Assembly (NCBI GenBank): GCA_964470615.1
Contig: CAYYDH010000002.1
Location: forward strand, 1-36,341
Reading direction: 5' to 3'
Length of the DNA stretch: 36,341 nt
Source: CAYYDH01 sp964470615
GTDB taxonomy: Bacteria > Patescibacteriota > Minisyncoccia > Minisyncoccales > GWA2-38-27
Shown here: piece after piece, positions 31,688-36,341 of the stretch
Layout: each line of letters opens with the position of its first letter
Numbering within the stretch: position 1 is the stretch's first letter
Notes under the pieces: generated by a model
What the model was told of the DNA's origin: nothing
Databases searched by the model: none
What the model saw: only the letters and a program-made list of their open reading frames with translations
Made by a program: the position numbers and the translations under genes

Positions 31688-33304
31688 ATGTCAAAACAAA
31701 TCATATTCGGCGAGGAAGCTCGCAAAAAACTTAGAAGCGGCGCAGATAAATTAGCTAACGCCGTAAAAGTAACCTTAGGACCCAAGGGTCGCAACGTTGT
31801 GTTAGACAAGGGTTTTGGTCCGCCGACTATTACTAATGACGGCGTGACCATTGCTAAAGAAATAGAGCTGGAAGACAAGGTTGAGAATTTGGGTGCGGAG
31901 ATAGTAAAGGAAGTTTCTGAGAAAACTAACGATATTGCTGGCGACGGTACCACTACGGCCGTAGTCTTAGCGCAGGCAATGATAAACGAGGGGTTGAAGA
32001 ACGTTGCTGCCGGAGCCAATCCTTTAGCCTTAAAAAGAGGGATTGAAAAGGGCGTGGAAAAAGCAGTAGCTGAATTGAAAAATATGGCAAAAAAGATTAC
32101 CAACAAGGAAGAAATGGTGCAAGTGGCAACCATTTCTGCTGAAAGTCAGGAGATCGGTAATCTTATCGCCGAGGTAATGAATGAAGTCGGCAAGGACGGA
32201 GTTATAACGGTTGAAGAATCAAAAACCTTCGGAACCCAGAAAGAAATAGTAAAAGGGCTGCAGTTTGACCGAGGGTATATTTCTCCCTATATGATAACCA
32301 ATCCCGAAAGGATGGAGGCGGTTTATGAGGATGCATATATTTTAATTACTGATAAAAAGATTTCGTCTTTGGCAGAGATTCTTCCGGTTCTGGAAAAAAT
32401 AGCTCAAGCTGGCAGAAAGGAACTAGTGATTATTGCCGAAGAAGTGGAGGGTGATGCTTTAGCCACCCTGTTGGTTAATAAACTTAGAGGAACCTTTAAT
32501 ACTCTAGCGATAAAAGCTCCGGGTTTTGGTGACAGGAAAAAAGAAATGCTTCAAGATATTGCTTCTGTCGTGGGAGCAGAGCTTGTTTCAGAAGAAATGG
32601 GATTGAAACTGGAAGGCATTGGCCTAGATAAATTGGGTTCTGCCCGAAAAGTGGTTTCTACTAAAGAAAACACCACTATTGTTGAAGGCAAAGGCGACAA
32701 GGGAAAAATCGACGCTAGAGCCAACCAAATTAAAAGAGAGCTGGAAGCTGCTGATTCTGATTTTGACAAAGAAAAACTAAAAGAACGGTTGGCCAAATTA
32801 GTTGGCGGAGTGGCAGTGATAAAAGTTGGTGCTGCTACAGAAGTGGAGCAAAAGGCTAAACAGCATAAGACAGAAGACGCTTTATCCGCTACCAGGGCGG
32901 CTGTTGAAGAAGGAGTTGTCCCAGGGGGCGGAGTTGCTTTGTTGAGAGCAGTTTCGGCCTTGAACGAGATCAAAACCGAAGATAAAGAAGAAAATATCGG
33001 CATTGAGATTCTAAAAAGAGTCTTAGAAGAGCCTATAAGACAGATTGCGCAGAACGCAGGAATCGATGGTGCGGTAGTCGTCCAAAAAGTGAGAGAAGAG
33101 AAGGGCAGTTTTGGTTTTAACGCCGCAACGTTGGTCTACGAAGATTTAATGGTTTCTGGCATTGTTGACCCGACAAAGGTTGTCAGGTCAGCTTTGCAGA
33201 ACGCAGCTTCAGCTGTTGGAATGTTTTTGACTACTGAGTGCGTAGTGGCGGAAAAACCAGAAGAAAAGAAGCCGTTGCTTCCCCAAATGCCTCAGGATTA
33301 TTAA
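31688..33304 (+). CDS. groL: Chaperonin GroEL
   Basis: 60-kDa ATP-driven folding chamber, 538 residues from ATG 31688. An in-frame TTG at 31676 overlaps groES and was rejected because MSKQIIFGEEAR is the typical opening. Nucleotide-binding GDGTTTAVVLAQA, catalytic Asp in TEDALSATRAAVEEGVVPGGG, and the apical and equatorial domains are complete. The flexible GGM-repeat tail is missing; the protein ends AEKPEEKKPLLPQMPQDY. Four bases separate it from groES, so it shares CIRCE control. Confidence 0.97.
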   Translation: MSKQIIFGEEARKKLRSGADKLANAVKVTLGPKGRNVVLDKGFGPPTITNDGVTIAKEIELEDKVENLGAEIVKEVSEKTNDIAGDGTTTAVVLAQAMINEGLKNVAAGANPLALKRGIEKGVEKAVAELKNMAKKITNKEEMVQVATISAESQEIGNLIAEVMNEVGKDGVITVEESKTFGTQKEIVKGLQFDRGYISPYMITNPERMEAVYEDAYILITDKKISSLAEILPVLEKIAQAGRKELVIIAEEVEGDALATLLVNKLRGTFNTLAIKAPGFGDRKKEMLQDIASVVGAELVSEEMGLKLEGIGLDKLGSARKVVSTKENTTIVEGKGDKGKIDARANQIKRELEAADSDFDKEKLKERLAKLVGGVAVIKVGAATEVEQKAKQHKTEDALSATRAAVEEGVVPGGGVALLRAVSALNEIKTEDKEENIGIEILKRVLEEPIRQIAQNAGIDGAVVVQKVREEKGSFGFNAATLVYEDLMVSGIVDPTKVVRSALQNAASAVGMFLTTECVVAEKPEEKKPLLPQMPQDY

Positions 33305-33324
33305 AAAATTACGACGTAAAGATT

Positions 33325-33356
33325 AAGAACCCCACCGTTTCAGCGGTGGGGTTCTT
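33325..33356 (+). terminator. Strong hairpin after groEL
   Basis: AAGAACCCCACCG (33325-33337), loop TTTCAG, CGGTGGGGTTCTT (33344-33356): a perfect 13-bp stem. The T run is short and lies inside the stem (GTTCTT), so termination efficiency is uncertain. The arm overlaps the next promoter's -35 box by 2 bases. Confidence 0.7.
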
Positions 33357-33382
33357 GACACCGTTGTTTCGGAGGATATAAT
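33355..33382 (+). promoter_or_regulatory. Consensus promoter of GreA-family gene
   Basis: Perfect TTGACA (33355-33360), 16-base spacer, perfect TATAAT (33377-33382); leader of about 36 bases. It is the best consensus match in the window. Confidence 0.85.
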
Positions 33383-33424
33383 TATAACTACATTAAAATT
33401 TTTGCCTGATAGTCGAAAACCTCT

Positions 33425-33895
33425 ATGCCAGATGAAAAAAAATTCTATCTAACAAAAGAGGGATTGAAGAAAGTAAAAAAGGAATATGAGTTCCTAAAGG
33501 AGCTTAGAGTAAGCAAAACCAAGGGAGATGTCCCGGGTATTTGGCAATCAGAAGACTTAAACCCCGAGTATCTTTCATTCCAAGAAGATCTGGATTTTAT
33601 TGAAAAAAGAGAGTCGGAACTGGAGGCTGTTATCAAAAACGTTGTTTTGATAAAAGCGCCTAAGGGTGATAAGAAAAAAGAAGTGGACCTTGGTGCTAAA
33701 ATTGCTTTGGAGGTTAACGGGGAGAAAGATGAATTTATTATTGTCGGCACTGTGGAAGCCAATCCTTCCCTAGGAAGGATTTCCAACGAGTCTCCGGTTG
33801 GTAAAGCCCTGTTGGGGCACAAAGCCGGAGACCTGGTGATTATTTCTTCCCCGATAAAGACGACTTATAAGATAAAAAAGATTTTCTATTCGTAA
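33425..33895 (+). CDS. greA: GreA/GreB-family transcript cleavage factor
   Basis: Binds the RNA polymerase secondary channel and rescues backtracked complexes; 156 residues, the family length. N-terminal coiled coil at residues 8-75, C-terminal FKBP-like domain at about 80-155 (VDLGAKIAL, PSLGRISNESPVGKALLGHKAGD). The coiled-coil tip reads WQSEDLNPEYLSFQEDLDFIEKR. In standard GreA the tip is GDLSENAEY, with Asp41 and Glu44 holding the catalytic magnesium. Anchored on N-x-E-Y, the acids here (E43, D44) occupy different positions, so activity may differ. Monocistronic, between a strong promoter and a clear terminator. Confidence 0.88.
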   Translation: MPDEKKFYLTKEGLKKVKKEYEFLKELRVSKTKGDVPGIWQSEDLNPEYLSFQEDLDFIEKRESELEAVIKNVVLIKAPKGDKKKEVDLGAKIALEVNGEKDEFIIVGTVEANPSLGRISNESPVGKALLGHKAGDLVIISSPIKTTYKIKKIFYS

Positions 33896-33905
33896 TTTAG
33901 CAAAG

Positions 33906-33938
33906 TTCTCCGGTGTTCGCCGGAGGATTTTGTTTTTC
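33906..33938 (+). terminator. Intrinsic terminator after greA
   Basis: TTCTCCGG (33906-33913), loop TGTTCG, CCGGAGGA (33920-33927), 8 pairs including one G-U, then TTTTGTTTTT. Confidence 0.9.
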
Positions 33939-33949
33939 TTGAAGTGGGG

Positions 33950-33955
33950 TATAAT
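33950..33955 (+). promoter_or_regulatory. -10 element before the MFS-like gene
   Basis: TATAAT at 33950-33955 without a convincing -35, 14 bases before the ATG; predicted leader of about 8 bases. Confidence 0.4.
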
Positions 33956-33969
33956 AAAATAACCTAATT

Positions 33970-34605
33970 ATGCTCAGATCAATAAACAGTTTTATCAGGA
34001 CAATGGTTATAAGCGACTTTTTCCTTAACTACGGGTTGGGTTTGTTAGGTCCGATTTTTGCTCTGTTTGTCGCTCAGACAATAACTGCCGGCAGTACTGC
34101 CGAAGCCGCTAAGATAGTTGGTATTGCTTCGCTATTATACTGGATTCCCAAGTCATTTCTTCAGATTCCTGTCGGCCGCTATTTAGATAGAAATCACGGA
34201 GAAAGAGATGATTATTGGTTTATGATTTCCGGACTTTTGATAACCACGACAGTTCCTTTTGGTTATCTTTTTTCATCTCTTCCATGGCATATTTATTTTT
34301 TCCAATTTATCCAAGGAATTGGTATGGCCCTGGCTCTTCCGCCCTGGCTATCTTTATTTACAAAAAGACTTGATAAAGGGAATGAAGCGTTTGAATGGGC
34401 CACGGAAAGCACTTTTTTGGGCTTAGGCGCTGGTATTGGCGGGATAGTGGGTGGTACTGTCGCTGCCTTATTCGGCTTTAGAATTGTTTTTATGGGCGTG
34501 GGTCTTTTTTCCCTGCTCTCGGTTTTCATACTATTACTGCTTCGTAAAAAGGTTACCAAAGATCCCACCAGAACCATTCTTATGCCAGTTGAGCGTCCTC
34601 GTTAA
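33970..34605 (+). CDS. Half-size MFS-like transporter (six TM)
   Basis: 211 residues with six hydrophobic segments: about 10-38, 47-69, 82-104, 108-130, 145-166 and 168-191. It corresponds to the N-terminal half of a major facilitator superfamily protein. A motif A-like sequence (VGRYLDRNHGERDD) follows helix 2, where MFS has GxLaDrxGrr. Full MFS proteins have 12 helices; here a stop follows helix 6 plus a short polar tail and polX begins 3 bases later, leaving no room for a second half. It could act as a dimer or need a partner. Substrate cannot be inferred. Confidence 0.75.
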   Translation: MLRSINSFIRTMVISDFFLNYGLGLLGPIFALFVAQTITAGSTAEAAKIVGIASLLYWIPKSFLQIPVGRYLDRNHGERDDYWFMISGLLITTTVPFGYLFSSLPWHIYFFQFIQGIGMALALPPWLSLFTKRLDKGNEAFEWATESTFLGLGAGIGGIVGGTVAALFGFRIVFMGVGLFSLLSVFILLLLRKKVTKDPTRTILMPVERPR

Positions 34606-34608
34606 AGT

Positions 34609-36321
34609 ATGAAGAATAAAGAAATAGCGCGCTTGTTCTATAATATCGCCCGCTATTTGGAAATGGAGGAGGTTGCTTTCAGGCCCTATGCCTATCAGAG
34701 GGCAGCTTTGTCTTTGGAGGCTCTGGAAGAGGATATAGAGGATGTTTATAACAAGGGCGGTTTGAAAGCCGTAGAAGATATTCCCGGAGTGGGTAAAAGC
34801 TTGGCTGAAAAGATAGAGGAATATCTCAAAACAGGAAAGATAAAGTATTACGAGCAGTTTAAGAAGAAACTGCCTATTGATTTAGACGAGATAATTGCCG
34901 TGGAAGGAGTAGGGCCGAAAAAAGCAAAAGTTCTTTGGCAGAAACTGGGAGTGAAGAATATAAAAATCCTAGAACGGGTTGCCAAAGACGGGAAGATCAA
35001 AGGGTTAGAAGGTTTTGGAGAAAAGACAGAAAAGAACATTCTAGAAAGCATTGCTTTTTTGAAACGCGACCGAGGAAGATTTCTTTTAGGAGAAATTGAG
35101 CCTGTCGTAGAGGAGGTTTTAGAAAAGATAAGGAAAGTAAGGGGAGTAAAAGAAGCAAGCGTGGCCGGTTCAGTGAGGCGGATGAAAGAAACAATTGGCG
35201 ACGTAGATTTTTTGGCTGTATCCGAAAACCCAAAGACAGTGATGGATTTTTTTGTTTCTTTACCTGGCGTTGAAAAGATTTGGGGAAAGGGCGCAACTAA
35301 GGCATCAATCAGAATGAGAGAGGGTTTTGATATGGATTTAAGGGTGGTTTCAGAAAAAAGCTATGGAGCTGCACTTCAGTATTTTACCGGGTCAAAAGAG
35401 CATAATATTGCAACCAGGAAAATTGCCATGGACAAAGGGTTAAAGCTGAATGAATACGGATTGTTCAGGGGTTCCAGAATGATTGCCAGCCGAAGCGAGG
35501 TAGAGGTTTACAAAGCTCTTGGGCTGCCTTTTATTGTTCCTGAACTGAGAGAAGACAGGGGCGAGATTGAAGCCGGGCTGAAAGGAAACCTGCCAGCTAT
35601 AATCGGCTACGACGATATTAAGGGCGACTTGCATTGCCATTGCAATTGGGACGGCGGAGTAAATTCCATTGAAGAATTGGCTAAAATGGCTCAAACAATG
35701 GGCTACGAATACATTGGTATTGCCGACCATACCAAGTTCTTGAGAATAGAGCATGGCCTAGATGAAAAGAAACTGGAGAAGCGCAACAAAGAGATTGATT
35801 TGATAAACAAAAAGCTGGCTGGTTTCAGGATTCTGAAGGGCTGTGAGGCGAATATAATGGCTGATGGAACGATTGATATAAAAGACGAAGCGTTGGCAAA
35901 GCTGGATTTTGTTATTGCCGGTGTCCATTCCAGCTTCAAGCCGGATAAGAAACAAATGACAGAAAGGATTATCCGGGCAATGAAGAATCCGCACGTTGAT
36001 ATTATTTCCCACCCGACCGGCCGTCTTATCCAGAAACGCGATGAATACCAGATTGATTTCGATAAGATTTTAAAGGTAGCAAAAGAAACCGGTACGATTC
36101 TGGAAATAAACTCGTATCCAGAACGGCTTGATTTAAATGACAGGAATATTAGACGGGCCAAAGAAGCCGGGGTTAAGATGGCAATAAATACCGATGCCCA
36201 TCAAAAAGACCAGATGAGGTTTATTGAATACGGAATAGCTCAGGCAAGAAGAGGGTGGGCAGAGAAGGAGGATATCATAAATACCAGGTCCTTAAAGGGG
36301 TTATTAGGGTTTTTTAGGTAA
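34609..36321 (+). CDS. polX: DNA polymerase X with PHP exonuclease domain
   Basis: Family X repair polymerase, 570 residues, the standard bacterial PolX length. N-terminal HhH domain (DIPGVGKSLAEKIEEYL; AVEGVGPKKAKVLWQKLG). The nucleotidyltransferase domain has G187-S188 and catalytic D198, D200 and D243 (GDVDF and DMDLRVV). A C-terminal PHP domain from about 335 has H342 and H344 in DLHCHCNWD, then ADHTKF, GVHSSF, SHPTGR and NTDAHQ, so the full metal set for 3'-5' exonuclease and AP-site processing is present. Starts 3 bases after the MFS-like gene, with no Shine-Dalgarno. The last 20 bases of the window hold nothing recognisable. Confidence 0.96.
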   Translation: MKNKEIARLFYNIARYLEMEEVAFRPYAYQRAALSLEALEEDIEDVYNKGGLKAVEDIPGVGKSLAEKIEEYLKTGKIKYYEQFKKKLPIDLDEIIAVEGVGPKKAKVLWQKLGVKNIKILERVAKDGKIKGLEGFGEKTEKNILESIAFLKRDRGRFLLGEIEPVVEEVLEKIRKVRGVKEASVAGSVRRMKETIGDVDFLAVSENPKTVMDFFVSLPGVEKIWGKGATKASIRMREGFDMDLRVVSEKSYGAALQYFTGSKEHNIATRKIAMDKGLKLNEYGLFRGSRMIASRSEVEVYKALGLPFIVPELREDRGEIEAGLKGNLPAIIGYDDIKGDLHCHCNWDGGVNSIEELAKMAQTMGYEYIGIADHTKFLRIEHGLDEKKLEKRNKEIDLINKKLAGFRILKGCEANIMADGTIDIKDEALAKLDFVIAGVHSSFKPDKKQMTERIIRAMKNPHVDIISHPTGRLIQKRDEYQIDFDKILKVAKETGTILEINSYPERLDLNDRNIRRAKEAGVKMAINTDAHQKDQMRFIEYGIAQARRGWAEKEDIINTRSLKGLLGFFR

Positions 36322-36341
36322 CTTGTTTTAGTTTCTGTTAA

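Overview
The window looks like chromosome of a Candidate Phyla Radiation bacterium (Patescibacteria, most likely a Parcubacteria-type lineage). This is inferred from gene content, not from a marker tree. Supporting features are a short RpoB (1077 aa), a UvrC lacking its C-terminal HhH domain, a cupin-type phosphoglucose isomerase, RNase J, a short Cys/His-bearing bS18 with no rplI after it, a membrane-anchored peptide-binding protein carrying a peptidoglycan-binding insertion, and a large secreted protein of the tail-fibre/YadA-head type. TGA is used as a normal stop (for example recA and uvrA), so the UGA=Gly code of SR1/Gracilibacteria is excluded. Recognisable Shine-Dalgarno sequences are nearly absent, while sigma70-like promoters (TTGACA-like / TATAAT-like, often with an extended TGn -10) are easy to see.

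Layout. (1) 1-5726: a cell-surface module of three same-strand genes: a giant fibre-like protein (5' end outside the window), a small membrane-anchored protein with a phage-associated 'CNLDNxxIPPGN' motif, and a secreted beta-helix protein. (2) 5788-8169: an O-antigen-ligase-like membrane protein fused to TPRs. (3) 8205-19554: rpoB-rpoC behind a strong promoter and an unusually long leader, then ftsK-recA-trpS from an extended -10 promoter. (4) 19561-20901 (minus): phosphomannomutase/phosphoglucomutase, convergent with trpS. (5) 21000-22136: rpsF-ssb-rpsR, ending in a bidirectional terminator. (6) 22172-28435 (minus): uvrC, a four-TM YvlD/holin-4-like protein, secG, the peptide-binding protein, cupin PGI, tRNA-Leu(CAG) and RNase J, packed so tightly that they probably form one transcription unit with an internal promoter. 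(7) 28538-36321: uvrA (divergent from uvrC), groES-groEL under a CIRCE operator, a GreA-family factor, a six-TM half-size MFS protein and PolX.

Functionally the window combines transcription (rpoBC, greA), DNA maintenance and repair (recA, ssb, uvrA, uvrC, polX, ftsK), RNA decay (rnj), translation (trpS, rpsF, rpsR, tRNA-Leu), folding and secretion (groESL, secG), sugar phosphate metabolism (pgi, pmm) and cell-surface display. No rRNA gene, CRISPR array, transposase or insertion sequence was seen. The largest gene-free stretch is 208 bp (8170-8377); it holds the rpoB promoter and leader.

The most notable points are: the phage-fibre-like surface module with a fresh internal duplication; a peptidoglycan-binding domain inserted in a solute-binding protein; promoters placed so close to start codons that leaderless mRNAs are predicted; a tRNA gene abutting a stop codon; a clear CIRCE element; and several reduced or altered housekeeping proteins (UvrC, GreA-like factor, MFS, RecA L1 loop, UvrA first signature).
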